From contig JAPOQU010000102.1 in the NCBI GenBank assembly GCA_026710545.1, positions 62,001 to 126,000 on the forward strand: a stretch of DNA of 64,000 nucleotides, written 5' to 3'. The notes beneath the pieces were generated by a model, which saw only the letters and a list, made by a program, of their open reading frames with translations, was not told the origin of the DNA and did not search any database. This document shows, piece after piece, positions 1-8,074 of the stretch (positions are counted from its first letter, which is position 1; the number at the start of each line of letters is the position of its first letter). The translations under genes and the position numbers were made by a program. This DNA is from Gammaproteobacteria bacterium. GTDB taxonomy: Bacteria; Pseudomonadota; Gammaproteobacteria; Eutrophobiales; Eutrophobiaceae.

Positions 1-110
1 ATTACCAGGTGGTGACCCCCGGCCTGGCGGACCGGATAAAGGCCGTTTCCATTTACAAGGATGAGCGCTTCTCGGATCATGCCCCGCTGACCGTCGAATA
101 CGAAATATAG
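1..110 (+). CDS. Exodeoxyribonuclease III, C-terminal fragment (cut by window edge)
   Basis: An open frame entering from the left edge encodes 35 residues and stops at TAG 108-110. Its end contains SDHAPLTVEYE. The SDHAP block is the C-terminal signature of the exonuclease III/AP endonuclease family, holding the catalytic Asp-His pair. The enzyme would cut DNA 5' of abasic sites and degrade duplex DNA 3' to 5'. A second complete member of the family lies at 38081-38851, so this genome has at least two. The N-terminal part is outside the window. Confidence 0.85.
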   Translation, partial: YQVVTPGLADRIKAVSIYKDERFSDHAPLTVEYEI

Positions 111-147
111 CGCACGCAGTGCGCTGACGCCGGCTGTACCCGGCAGG

Positions 148-591
148 CTAGTCGGTAAAAAACTGCTGCTGAAACGAGAAGCTTAATGCCACGGACTCGC
201 CTTCCGGGGTGATGCTCAGGTTAAAGTCCAGGGTTTCCTCGTTGTTGACGGCTGTCTCGGCGATGTAATAAATCGCCCCGTTTCCCTGCAACTCCCGGGT
301 GGTCAGGTTTTTCAACTGCCGGCTCAGGTTGGTCGCGGTGGCCTCAACCTGTGCCTTGACCGGCTGACCCGTCGTTTCCATGACTTTCTTGAGTACGGAA
401 ATATTGAGGATGGCCCGGTTTTTACTGCGGCGGATCTTGTATTGACGGGCAACTTCCGTAGACAGCATGTCGGTAGTGAATGCTGCGTAATGGATAGTGT
501 AGTCACCAAAGGTTTTTGACTGCTCGGCGTTGACGGTCAGTCCGGCAGTCATTAACAACAGTGCAAACAGGGCGGTGATTATGCGGGGCAT
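148..591 (-). CDS. DUF4426 family exported protein
   Basis: This 147-residue protein has an N-terminal signal peptide (hydrophobic residues 4-20, AxA-like site near NAE at 21-23), so it is probably periplasmic. The body (GDYTIHYAAFTTDML, then a basic segment and a beta-rich C-terminus) fits the DUF4426 family, which is commonly encoded beside yggT and proC in gammaproteobacteria. No enzymatic motif is visible and the function is unknown. It is the last gene of a minus-strand run with yggT and proC, 73 bp after yggT. Confidence 0.75.
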   Translation of the reverse strand: MPRIITALFALLLMTAGLTVNAEQSKTFGDYTIHYAAFTTDMLSTEVARQYKIRRSKNRAILNISVLKKVMETTGQPVKAQVEATATNLSRQLKNLTTRELQGNGAIYYIAETAVNNEETLDFNLSITPEGESVALSFSFQQQFFTD

Positions 592-664
592 CAGTTACTC
601 CTTTTTGCTGGAGCAGTTAGAATACTATACCCGTTGCGAGACTGGCAACCGGGAAGTTCAGGGC

Positions 665-1246
665 TCAGACTGCCAGTGCCCGTCCCAGGTCGGCCAGGGG
701 CCGGACCAGCAGCATCAGGGACAATTGCAGAACGACAAATACCAGGATGGGCGAGAAATCAATACCGTGGGTCGCAGGCAATATGCTGCGCGCCGGTCTC
801 AGCAAGGGTTCGGACAGTTGATAGAGGATAACGGTGATCGGGTTGTACGTACCCGGGTTGATCCAGCTGAGTATGATCTGCACAAAGATGACGAACATGA
901 AGATATAGATGATCAGCTTCAGCAATGCGGCGCTGCTTAGCAGCAGCAGGCCGGCAAAGGCGAAAGAAGCGCCATAGCTGAGCAGGCTGCTGAGGGACAG
1001 TTCGATGGCCTGCAGGGCCAGCATCAGGACGATGCACGACCAATCGACCCCGGCAAAGCCCGGGATGAAGCGGCGCAACAGGCGCAGCGGCGGGCCGGTG
1101 GCCGATAACAGGAACTGTGAAACTGGGTTGCGGGAATCGGCCCGGACCAGTTGCAGCAGGAAACGCAGGACCACCAGCAGGATGTAGATGGAAAAAATCG
1201 TGTTGACCAGGAACAGCAGTGCATCGGTCAGGTAGGAGCCGCCCAT
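665..1246 (-). CDS. YggT family membrane protein
   Basis: This 193-residue, very hydrophobic protein has two copies of the YggT module, each with paired membrane helices. The first is around residues 5-35 and 60-100, and the second around 100-135 and 155-185. The short motif LSWINPGTYNPIT before the last helix pair is typical of the family. It lies 3 bp downstream of proC on the same strand, the usual position. The family has been linked to osmotic tolerance and cell-envelope functions, but its biochemical role is not established. Confidence 0.85.
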   Translation of the reverse strand: MGGSYLTDALLFLVNTIFSIYILLVVLRFLLQLVRADSRNPVSQFLLSATGPPLRLLRRFIPGFAGVDWSCIVLMLALQAIELSLSSLLSYGASFAFAGLLLLSSAALLKLIIYIFMFVIFVQIILSWINPGTYNPITVILYQLSEPLLRPARSILPATHGIDFSPILVFVVLQLSLMLLVRPLADLGRALAV

Positions 1247-1249
1247 TGC

Positions 1250-2074
1250 TCAATCCGCCTGCTTTGCCAGTTCCACCGAACGGGACCGGCAGGCCGTCAG
1301 CGCCGTGCGCAGCAACTGCTCCAGACCCCCCTCCTCGAATGCCTGCAACGCTTTCTCGGTAGTGCCGCCCGGCGAGGTAACCCGCTGCCTCAGAGTGGCC
1401 GCGTCCTCGCCGGATTCCTTCAGCATCCTTGCCGCGCCCAGCGCGGTATCAACGCTGAGCAGGTGTGCCTGTGCCCGGGACAAGCCCATGTCGACCGCGA
1501 TCTTTTCCAGCAGCTCAACAATCAGGAAAAAATAGGCAGGGCCGCTGCCGGAGACGGCGGTTACCGTGTCCAGCAGTGATTCATCATCGAGCCAGACCAC
1601 GACACCGACTGCCTGCATGATATTTGTCGCCGCTGCGCGCCGGGATGCATCGACGTCCCCGGCGGCATAGAGGCCGGTCGCGCCGCTACGCAGCAATGCC
1701 GGCGTGTTGGGCATGGCGCGCACCACCGGGCAGGCGCCGCCGAGTGCGTTGCTGATCGCATCGGTGCGAACACCGGCCGCGATGGACAGGACCAGGGGGT
1801 TGTTGTTTTGCAGGGCATCCCTGGTTAGCGCCAGGGCGGCCATGACCGTTTGCGGTTTGACCGCGAGAACCACGACGTCCGCCGTTGGGACTGCTGCGGC
1901 AGCCTCAGCCGAGGTACGGATGCCATAGCGGGTTTCCACCCTGGTGCGTTGCTTCTCGTCAGGGTCAATAGCGTGCAGGTTGGTTGCGGGGTGGCCATTG
2001 GCGATAAGCCCGTTGATGAGGCTGGTTCCCATGTTGCCGCAACCGAGAAAAGTGATTTTCTGATCCTGGATCAT
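1250..2074 (-). CDS. proC: Pyrroline-5-carboxylate reductase
   Basis: This 274-residue enzyme catalyses the last step of proline synthesis, NAD(P)H-dependent reduction of pyrroline-5-carboxylate to proline. The N-terminus has the Rossmann motif GCGNMG (residues 11-16). The C-terminal half carries the family signature around SGSGPAYFF, and TSPGGTTEKAL lies near the end. Length matches the family (about 270). The next upstream gene is yggS, 20 bp away, so yggS-proC-yggT is probably one transcript. Confidence 0.97.
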   Translation of the reverse strand: MIQDQKITFLGCGNMGTSLINGLIANGHPATNLHAIDPDEKQRTRVETRYGIRTSAEAAAAVPTADVVVLAVKPQTVMAALALTRDALQNNNPLVLSIAAGVRTDAISNALGGACPVVRAMPNTPALLRSGATGLYAAGDVDASRRAAATNIMQAVGVVVWLDDESLLDTVTAVSGSGPAYFFLIVELLEKIAVDMGLSRAQAHLLSVDTALGAARMLKESGEDAATLRQRVTSPGGTTEKALQAFEEGGLEQLLRTALTACRSRSVELAKQAD

Positions 2075-2094
2075 GGCTGAATGATATCAGGAAT

Positions 2095-2787
2095 TTACCG
2101 CATGCGCGGTCCGAACAGCGCCGTCCCGATCCTCACGATAGTTGCTCCTTCCGCGATGGCTGCCTGCATATCGTTGGTCATGCCCATGGACAAGGTGTCG
2201 ACCTGGCAGCCCGAATCGGAGAGCTGCTCCTGCAGCAGGCGCAGTTTCATGAACGCGCGTCGTTGCGCGTTGAAATCATCCGTAGGTGCGGGCAAGGCCA
2301 TGAGCCCTCTCAGCTTCAGCCGCGTCAGCGGCAGCAGGCGCTCCGCCAGTTGTGGCAGCTCCCCGGGATCAATTCCGGACTTGGAGGGTTCTGCATCGAT
2401 ATTGACCTGGATGCAGATATTGAGAGGAGGCAGATCAGGCGGCCGCGCCGCATGTAGCCGACCGGCGATTTTGCTGCGCTCAACGGAATGTACCCAGTCA
2501 AAATTTTCGGCGATCTGGCGGGTCTTGTTTGACTGGATCGGGCCGATGAAGTGCCAGGTCAGGGGATGCCCGCGTAATTGCTCGATTTTAGCCTGCGCCT
2601 CCTGGACCTGGTTCTCGCCGAAATCCGCAACGCCCAGTTGCGCCAGCGCCAGGATGTCGGCGGCAGTGCGGGTTTTGCTCACGGCGAGCAACCTCACGCT
2701 GCCGGGCTGCCGGCCGAAGCGTTGCTCCGCCTCTTTAATCTCCTTTTGTACGCATTGCAGGCGCTCATGCAGGTTAACACTGGACAT
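2095..2787 (-). CDS. yggS: YggS/PLPBP family pyridoxal-phosphate homeostasis protein
   Basis: This 230-residue single-domain PLP-binding protein has the fold of the alanine racemase N-terminal barrel. LLAVSKTR supplies the PLP lysine (K38), GENQVQEAQ and HFIGPIQSNK are family motifs, and SMGMTNDMQAAI with a phosphate-binding RIGTALFG lie near the C-terminus. Members buffer free PLP and influence amino-acid and keto-acid balance. It heads the yggS-proC-yggT run. A terminator hairpin just upstream separates it from pqqA. Confidence 0.95.
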   Translation of the reverse strand: MSSVNLHERLQCVQKEIKEAEQRFGRQPGSVRLLAVSKTRTAADILALAQLGVADFGENQVQEAQAKIEQLRGHPLTWHFIGPIQSNKTRQIAENFDWVHSVERSKIAGRLHAARPPDLPPLNICIQVNIDAEPSKSGIDPGELPQLAERLLPLTRLKLRGLMALPAPTDDFNAQRRAFMKLRLLQEQLSDSGCQVDTLSMGMTNDMQAAIAEGATIVRIGTALFGPRMR

Positions 2788-2817
2788 GGCGTAAGGTTAG
2801 CCGGAACGCAGGCAATA

Positions 2818-2842
2818 AAAAAGGGTCCAGAGGACCCTTTTT
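2818..2842 (-). terminator. Intrinsic terminator downstream of pqqA
   Basis: A perfect 11-bp stem (AAAAAGGGTCC / GGACCCTTTTT) with a 3-nt AGA loop ends in a U-rich tail in either direction. It lies between the pqqA stop (2864) and the yggS start (2787), so it should end the pqqA transcript and insulate yggS. Confidence 0.8.
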
Positions 2843-2863
2843 CATGCAACTTGTAATTATTAA

Positions 2864-2938
2864 TTACTTGTTGTTGATGTACATCGTAACTTCGAAACCG
2901 AAGCGGATGTCGCTGTATTCAGGAGTTTGCCAGTTCAT
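2864..2938 (-). CDS. pqqA: Coenzyme PQQ precursor peptide PqqA
   Basis: A 24-codon gene encodes MNWQTPEYSDIRFGFEVTMY followed by INNK. It has the PqqA hallmarks: an N-terminal W-x-x-P, a G-F-E-V-T-M-Y core with Glu and Tyr separated by three residues (the pair that PqqE cross-links), and a short polar tail. In the known pathway PqqD binds this peptide and PqqE, F, B and C convert it to pyrroloquinoline quinone, a cofactor of periplasmic dehydrogenases. A GGAGA ribosome binding site sits 7 nt before the ATG. It is monocistronic here, with a terminator after it and no pqqB, C, D or E anywhere in the window. Confidence 0.9.
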   Translation of the reverse strand: MNWQTPEYSDIRFGFEVTMYINNK

Positions 2939-2993
2939 TTTACTTTCTCCAATTGGTTGATATTAAGGGTTAAAACTTTGTTGCTTTAAATAA

Positions 2994-3010
2994 TGCAGGT
3001 TCCGTGCCAG
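2994..3010 (-). promoter_or_regulatory. Possible sigma-54 promoter of pqqA
   Basis: On the minus strand, CTGGCACGGAACCTGCA has the -24/-12 layout of sigma-54 promoters, with GG and GC separated by exactly 10 nt and a TGGCACG -24 box. It lies about 56 bp upstream of the pqqA start codon. The -12 element is CTGC rather than TTGC. Upstream DNA (3011-3150) is AT-rich, with room for an activator site that I cannot identify. Confidence 0.45.
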
Positions 3011-3160
3011 AATCGGTGCAATTTTTATAATTCCTTATTTATCGCTATTTATCAATGAGTTATACCGTCATGCAGGTAAAGGACAAATGTATGTGGTTCC
3101 GGCATGGTTCATAAAACTGGTTGTAATTATTCAAAATTCTGGTTGTTGCCAACCATTAAA

Positions 3161-3177
3161 CCGCCATTTCCTGGCGG
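3161..3177 (-). terminator. Possible terminator of the pyr operon
   Basis: A hairpin with arms CCGCCA and TGGCGG and a 5-nt loop lies 35-50 bp after the pyrK stop. On the minus strand it is followed by TTTAATGG, a weak U-tract. A second small hairpin (GGTTG/CAACC, 3141-3154) follows. Confidence 0.4.
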
Positions 3178-3211
3178 GTAACACGGCCTTGGCTGGTCTT
3201 TTTTCCCAGGG

Positions 3212-4090
3212 TTAAGGAAACACTTCATCGGCCTGGAACACCGGGCCGTCCACGCAGACCCGTTGCATGGATGCCGCCCCGTTTTTATAAACGGGCACCG
3301 TGCAGCCTGCGCAACCCCCTACCGCGCAGGCCATGTATTCTTCCAGTGAAACCTGGCAGGGCAGGGAAAATTCCGCGGCCAGGGCGGCAACGGCCCGTAG
3401 CATGGGCGTGGGACCGCAACTGAATATCTCTACCTGCTGCCGTTGTTCCTGATCAAGCCCTGACAGCCAATGGCGGGCGAGGTCGGTTACGAAGCCGTCA
3501 TAACAACCGGCATAGCCCTGCCTGCTGGTGAGACGGCTGGCAATGCCCCAGTCCTCCAGCAGGGGCATGCAGGCGATGGCAGCGTCCGGGATTCCGTCGA
3601 CCATGATCCCTGAGGGCCTCGGGTTGAATGGAAATGGGATCTCGGAACCCAGGACGGCAAAAGGCGTTACGGTACCGGCCTGTTTCAACATGTGTTCGGC
3701 AAGGAACACCATGGGCGGTATGCCTACACCGCCCCCTATGAGCAAAGGGATATTCCGGTAACCCCGCAGTTTGAACGGGTTACCGATGGGGCCCAGCAGG
3801 TTAACGGTGTCACCGTTTCCCGCCCGGGCAAGTTTATCCGTACCCTGCCCGTGGACCTTGTACAGGATATCAATCCAGCCGGCGCCGGGGTCTGCCCGCA
3901 TGATCGACATCGGCCGGCGCATGGGCAGGTCTTCGTGGCAGCGCAGGTGAATAAAACTGCCGGGCAAGGCGCGCTCGGCAGTAGCGGGGGCTGCCAGGCG
4001 CAGGAGATACTGGCCGGCGGCCAGCGCCTGGTGTTGCAGGACCGCGGCGTCTTCGACAAAGATCGTGTCGCGGGTGTGCGGGTGGGGCAC
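3212..4090 (-). CDS. pyrK: Dihydroorotate dehydrogenase electron-transfer subunit (PyrK-like)
   Basis: This 292-residue protein has the ferredoxin-reductase layout of PyrK. RRPMSIM is the FAD-binding RxxS motif (about residues 58-64), IGGGVGIPPMVFLAE binds NAD, and a C-terminal [2Fe-2S] site uses CAVGGCAGC plus a later Cys in RVCVDGP. PyrK normally passes electrons from a class 1B dihydroorotate dehydrogenase to NAD. It is the last gene of the pyrR-pyrB-pyrC' operon, 3 bp after pyrC'. No pyrD lies in the window, so the partner must be elsewhere or the protein reduces another acceptor. Confidence 0.85.
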   Translation of the reverse strand: MPHPHTRDTIFVEDAAVLQHQALAAGQYLLRLAAPATAERALPGSFIHLRCHEDLPMRRPMSIMRADPGAGWIDILYKVHGQGTDKLARAGNGDTVNLLGPIGNPFKLRGYRNIPLLIGGGVGIPPMVFLAEHMLKQAGTVTPFAVLGSEIPFPFNPRPSGIMVDGIPDAAIACMPLLEDWGIASRLTSRQGYAGCYDGFVTDLARHWLSGLDQEQRQQVEIFSCGPTPMLRAVAALAAEFSLPCQVSLEEYMACAVGGCAGCTVPVYKNGAASMQRVCVDGPVFQADEVFP

Positions 4091-4093
4091 GGG

Positions 4094-5371
4094 TTAGTTA
4101 TCCTGGTACGCCGGCTTGCCGCCGACGATCGTATGGGTGACCTTGCCGTTCATCTCCCAGTCGTCGAAAGGCGTGTTTTTCCCGGCGCTGGCCAGTTGTT
4201 CCGCCGCGACCGTCCACTGGCGGTTGTCGTCGAATATGAACAGGTCGGCAGGCGCGCCCTCAGCCAGGGTCCCCGCAGCTATGCCGATAATGGAGGCAGG
4301 CCTTGTGCACAGGGAACGCACCACCTGTTCCAGCTTGAAGCCGCGGGTGGCAACCAGGTTAAAGGCCAGCGGCGCCAGGACTTCCAGCGTTGATGCGCCG
4401 GGCTCGGCCCTGCTGAAAGGCACGGCCTTGGCATCTTCATCATGGGGCTGATGGTCCGAGCAGACCGCGTCGATGACGCCCGACATCAACCCCTCCAGCA
4501 GCGCCAGCCTGTCCCGGTCGGCGCGCAGCGGCGGCCACAGGCGGCATTGGGAATTGAACCCGTCTACGTTGAGTTCCGTGAGGTACAGGTAACAGATGCC
4601 GACATCCGCGGTGACCGGCAGGCCCTGTTGTTTGGCCATGGCGATGAGTTCCACGCTGCGCGCGCAGGATAAACGGCAGAAATGTGCCGTTACCCCGGTC
4701 TGTTCGATCAATAACAGGGAGCGGCTGATGGCGATGGTCTCCGCGGTCTCCGGAATCCCGGGCAAGCCCAGACGGGTACTGATTTTGCCCTCGTGCATGA
4801 CACCCTGGTTCTTCAGGTAATGGTCTTCCGGGTGGATGAAAACGGGCAGGTCAAAACCGGCCGCGTATTCAAACGCGCGGCGCAGCACTTCCGTATCGAC
4901 GATCGGCTTGTCGACGTTCGACAGACCGACGCAACCGGCGCGCTTGAGGGCGGCCGCTTCCGTCAATTGTTGTCCATCCAGACCTTTGGTCAGCGCGCCG
5001 AGCGGGTAGATGCGCGTCTTGTCAAGCCGCTGCCGGCGCTGGTGGATAAGCTCGACGACTGCAGGCGTGTCCGTTACGGGACGGGTATCCGGCGGGCACA
5101 CCATGCTGGTTACCCCGGAGCGGACCGCGGCAGCGGTCTCTGATGCAATGGTGGCCTTGTGTTCGAATCCCGGCTCGCGGGTGTGTACGCTCAGGTCGAC
5201 TATCCCCGGGCAGACGTACTGGCCGTCCAGCGCTATTTCAAGGTCAGCGGTGAAGCCGTCCGGGCGCGCGCCGGCAGAGACGATCCGGCCGTCTGCGATG
5301 TACAGGTTGCCCGGTCCGTCAAGCCGTTGCCCGGGGCAGACCAGGTGACCGTTGCTGACGGCAATGCGCAT
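4094..5371 (-). CDS. Dihydroorotase-like protein PyrC', probably catalytically inactive
   Basis: This 425-residue protein is full length for a type I dihydroorotase. The N-terminal metal motif, normally D-x-H-x-H-x-R-E-P-G, reads DLSVHTREPG, so Ser61 replaces the first zinc ligand. The block usually reading H-x-x-H-V-S is HFCRLS, with Arg at the second His. SDHQPH near residue 315 is retained. This pattern matches the pseudo-dihydroorotase PyrC' of Pseudomonas, which scaffolds aspartate transcarbamoylase instead of hydrolysing. The start overlaps the pyrB stop by 1 bp (TGATG), implying translational coupling and fixed stoichiometry. Confidence 0.85.
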   Translation of the reverse strand: MRIAVSNGHLVCPGQRLDGPGNLYIADGRIVSAGARPDGFTADLEIALDGQYVCPGIVDLSVHTREPGFEHKATIASETAAAVRSGVTSMVCPPDTRPVTDTPAVVELIHQRRQRLDKTRIYPLGALTKGLDGQQLTEAAALKRAGCVGLSNVDKPIVDTEVLRRAFEYAAGFDLPVFIHPEDHYLKNQGVMHEGKISTRLGLPGIPETAETIAISRSLLLIEQTGVTAHFCRLSCARSVELIAMAKQQGLPVTADVGICYLYLTELNVDGFNSQCRLWPPLRADRDRLALLEGLMSGVIDAVCSDHQPHDEDAKAVPFSRAEPGASTLEVLAPLAFNLVATRGFKLEQVVRSLCTRPASIIGIAAGTLAEGAPADLFIFDDNRQWTVAAEQLASAGKNTPFDDWEMNGKVTHTIVGGKPAYQDN

Positions 5372-6351
5372 CAGTTGTCGCCCCCTGAGCTATCGGGCGC
5401 GGCGCCCATGACCATGGCCATGACAGCCATGCGTATGGCTATGCCGTGGCTGACCTGTTGCAGGATAACCGACCTGTCGCCGTCGGCCACCTGCGAGTCT
5501 ATCTCAATTCCCCGGTTAATCGGACCGGGGTGCATAACGATCACGTCCGGTTTAGCCACGCGCAGGCGCGTCCCGGTAAGGCCGAAACAGCGGAAATATT
5601 CCTCTTCGCTGGGCAGAACGGCATTTTTGATGCGTTCCCGTTGCAGCCGCAGCATGGCGATGACGTCGACATCCTGCAAGCCCTCGGTCAAATCATGGAA
5701 TACCCGTACCCCCAGGCTTTCAATATTGTCAGGGATCAGGGTCTTGGGTGCGATGACGCGAATGTCGCTGACCCCGAGAATGTTCAGCGCGTGAATTTCC
5801 GAACGGGCCACCCGGGAGTGGGCAATGTCCCCGACGATGGCTACCCGCAGGGATTCAAAATCCGGCTTGTGCCTGCGGATGGTGAACATGTCGAGCATGG
5901 CCTGGGTAGGGTGGGCGTGGCGGCCATCCCCCGCGTTGATGACATGGACGTTCTCGGCGACCTGGCCGGCAATGAAATGCGCGGCCCCGCTGTTGCCGTG
6001 ACGCACCACGAACATGTCGCAATGCATGGCTTCCAGGGTATGCAGGGTGTCCTGCAGCGTCTCGCCCTTATTGGTGGCCGACGTGGCGATATTGATATTC
6101 AACACGTCGGCGGACAAGCGCTTGGCTGCCAGTTCGAATGTCGTTCGGGTGCGGGTGCTCGATTCAAAGAACAGGTTGGCAACGGTCTTGCCGCGCAACA
6201 ACGGCACCTTTTTTACCGCGCGACCGCTTACCCCGGCGAACGATTCGGCATAATCCAGGATACTGGTCAGGGTTTGACGGTTGAGTCCTTCCGTTGTCAG
6301 GAAATGTTTGAGGCGCCCGTGCTGGTCCAGTTGAATAGTATGGGGCGTCAT
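5371..6351 (-). CDS. pyrB: Aspartate carbamoyltransferase catalytic subunit
   Basis: This 326-residue enzyme makes carbamoyl aspartate in the second step of pyrimidine synthesis. [15 protein letters not shown] holds the carbamoyl-phosphate site and HPTQAMLD lies at the domain junction. The frame stays open upstream to 6495, but the ATG at 6351 gives the standard N-terminus and overlaps the pyrR stop by 4 bp (ATGA), so I chose it. It probably forms a dodecamer with the downstream PyrC' protein. Confidence 0.97.
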   Translation of the reverse strand: MTPHTIQLDQHGRLKHFLTTEGLNRQTLTSILDYAESFAGVSGRAVKKVPLLRGKTVANLFFESSTRTRTTFELAAKRLSADVLNINIATSATNKGETLQDTLHTLEAMHCDMFVVRHGNSGAAHFIAGQVAENVHVINAGDGRHAHPTQAMLDMFTIRRHKPDFESLRVAIVGDIAHSRVARSEIHALNILGVSDIRVIAPKTLIPDNIESLGVRVFHDLTEGLQDVDVIAMLRLQRERIKNAVLPSEEEYFRCFGLTGTRLRVAKPDVIVMHPGPINRGIEIDSQVADGDRSVILQQVSHGIAIRMAVMAMVMGAAPDSSGGDN

Positions 6352-6857
6352 GCTGTCGTGCTGACTACCAGTTTCAGGGGATCGGGGCCCGAGAGCTTGA
6401 TATGCTGGTCCGCGTTGAGGGCGAGGGATGTTCCCGTAACGTCGGCCCGTATGGGCAGTTCCCTGCCGCTGCGGTCCACGAGAACCGCCAGGCAAATGCT
6501 CGCCGCCCTGCCGTAGTCGAATAGTTCGTTCATCGCGGCGCGCACCGTACGGCCCGTGTAAAGCACGTCATCGACCAGGATTACATGACGGCCGGTGATA
6601 TCGAAGGGCAGGCTGGACGGCGTCACCCGCGGATGCAGGCCGATGCGGCTGAAATCGTCCCGGTAAAATGCGATATTGAGTGCGCCCAGGGGGTGGGTGG
6701 AGCTGAACAGTGTGTGCAAGCGTTGCGCTATCCATACGCCACCGGTATGGATGCCGACGAACAAGGGGTCGTTTCTGTCGTGTTCCTGTAAATATTGGTC
6801 CAGGCCGGATTTCAAAGTCCGGATAAGCTGCTGGACATCAATATTATTTTCCGGCAT
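6348..6857 (-). CDS. pyrR: PyrR bifunctional regulator / uracil phosphoribosyltransferase
   Basis: This 169-residue protein is a PRTase-fold protein. The PRPP loop is [18 protein letters not shown] (about residues 98-115), and [15 protein letters not shown] forms the N-terminal core. In Bacillus, PyrR binds pyr mRNA in response to UMP. In Pseudomonas-type operons the same gene precedes pyrB. It lies 30 bp after ruvX and is translationally coupled to pyrB. I see no clear PyrR-binding hairpin in the short leader. Confidence 0.95.
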   Translation of the reverse strand: MPENNIDVQQLIRTLKSGLDQYLQEHDRNDPLFVGIHTGGVWIAQRLHTLFSSTHPLGALNIAFYRDDFSRIGLHPRVTPSSLPFDITGRHVILVDDVLYTGRTVRAAMNELFDYGRAASICLAVLVDRSGRELPIRADVTGTSLALNADQHIKLSGPDPLKLVVSTTA

Positions 6858-6886
6858 TTCTCAGCGATCACCTCGTGCGCCGGGCA

Positions 6887-7303
6887 TTATAGCATTTTCT
6901 GCGGGTTCCGGACATGTTGCAGCCAGCCTTCCAGGATTACCTGCGCCGCAACATGGTCGATGGGTTCCTTGCCTGTTTGCCTGGACCTGGCCTCTACAGT
7001 CGACAGCCGTTCATCGGCGCGCAACACGGGGAGGCGGAAACGCCCCTGCAGTTTTCCGGCGAATTTATCGGCTCGTTCAGTGAGTTGCTGGCGGCTGCCG
7101 TCAATATTCAACGGATTGCCCACGAGCAGCGCCTGGGGCTGCCATTGCCGGATAAGTGCGCCGATCCGGTCCCAGTCAGGACGGTCGTTGCGGACCGGGA
7201 TGATTTCAACAGGTGTTGCCGTATCAGTCAGCGTCTGACCCACCGCCACGCCGATTCGCTTTGTTCCGAAGTCGAAGCACAGCAGGGTGGCTGGTTGCGG
7301 CAC
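6887..7303 (-). CDS. ruvX: YqgF/RuvX family Holliday junction resolvase-like protein
   Basis: This 138-residue RNase H-fold protein begins with the active-site strand LLCFDFGTKRIGVAVG (D11). LLVGNPLN, DERLSTVEA and a C-terminal DHVAAQVIL supply the other conserved acids. The family is implicated in pre-16S rRNA end processing and annotated as a putative resolvase. It follows yqgE by 15 bp, the usual arrangement. Confidence 0.95.
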   Translation of the reverse strand: MPQPATLLCFDFGTKRIGVAVGQTLTDTATPVEIIPVRNDRPDWDRIGALIRQWQPQALLVGNPLNIDGSRQQLTERADKFAGKLQGRFRLPVLRADERLSTVEARSRQTGKEPIDHVAAQVILEGWLQHVRNPQKML

Positions 7304-7318
7304 TGATGTTAACCAGGA

Positions 7319-7879
7319 TCAGGCATGCCCGATACCGGTCGATATCTGGTAGTGATCGATGCCCAGCAAGGCTGTCGCCGAGGACCAGCGCAGTTCGCAG
7401 GGCGTGTTGAAGATGATGTCCGGGTCTGCGGACACATTGAGCCAGGCGTTTTCTTTTATTTCCTCTTCCAGTTGTCCTGCGGACCAGCCGGCATAACCCA
7501 ACGCGATCAGGTAGTTCTGTGGTCCTGCGCGTTCCGCGATGGCGTGCAGGATATCCCGGGAAGTCGTCACATTCAGGAATTCGCTGACGTTGATCGATGA
7601 ATCCCATTCGTTGTTCGGTTCGTGCAGGACGAAGCCCCGGTCTGTATGCACCGGCCCGCCCTGGTAAACGGGTATCTTGGAAATGGATTGATCATCCGGT
7701 TTCATCTCCATTTGCGTCAGGATCTCTCCCAGGTCGCAGTTGGCCGGGCGGTTGATTACCAGTCCCATGGCGCCGTCTTCATTGTGCGCACAGATGTATG
7801 TCACGGTTTGAGAGAAGTTGGGATCTCTCAGGCTGGGCATGGCAATGAGAAACTGGTTGGAAAAGTTACTGGCCTGCAT
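7319..7879 (-). CDS. YqgE/AlgH family protein
   Basis: This 186-residue protein has all family blocks: SNQFLIAMPSLRDPNFSQTV at the start, VTYICAHNEDGAMGLVINRP, a middle VYQGGPVHTDRGFVLH, and GYAGWSAGQLEEEIKENAWL near the C-terminus. The biochemical function is unresolved. In Pseudomonas, AlgH was linked to alginate regulation. It sits between tonB and ruvX in the classical gene order. Confidence 0.95.
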   Translation of the reverse strand: MQASNFSNQFLIAMPSLRDPNFSQTVTYICAHNEDGAMGLVINRPANCDLGEILTQMEMKPDDQSISKIPVYQGGPVHTDRGFVLHEPNNEWDSSINVSEFLNVTTSRDILHAIAERAGPQNYLIALGYAGWSAGQLEEEIKENAWLNVSADPDIIFNTPCELRWSSATALLGIDHYQISTGIGHA

Positions 7880-8074
7880 AAATCACCTCGGAGCGCGATA
7901 ACGGCGCAAAAAAGAGTGTTCTTGTTTGGTCAGGTAACTGCCATGCCAGGTTGGAGCCTGGTGACTTGGTAGAACCGGACACCGTGACTGTAATAGTATC
8001 GGTATCAGCGGCAGATTGCCACCCTGAAATTAGACAAGCGGTTATTTCAGGGTTTTAACAGGGATTGCCCCGGG

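Noticed and set aside
6352-6495. Extended PyrB start at 6495
   Set aside because: The extension lies antisense-free but fully within pyrR and reads as low-complexity Arg/Gly/Pro. The ATG at 6351 matches the family and gives ATGA coupling.
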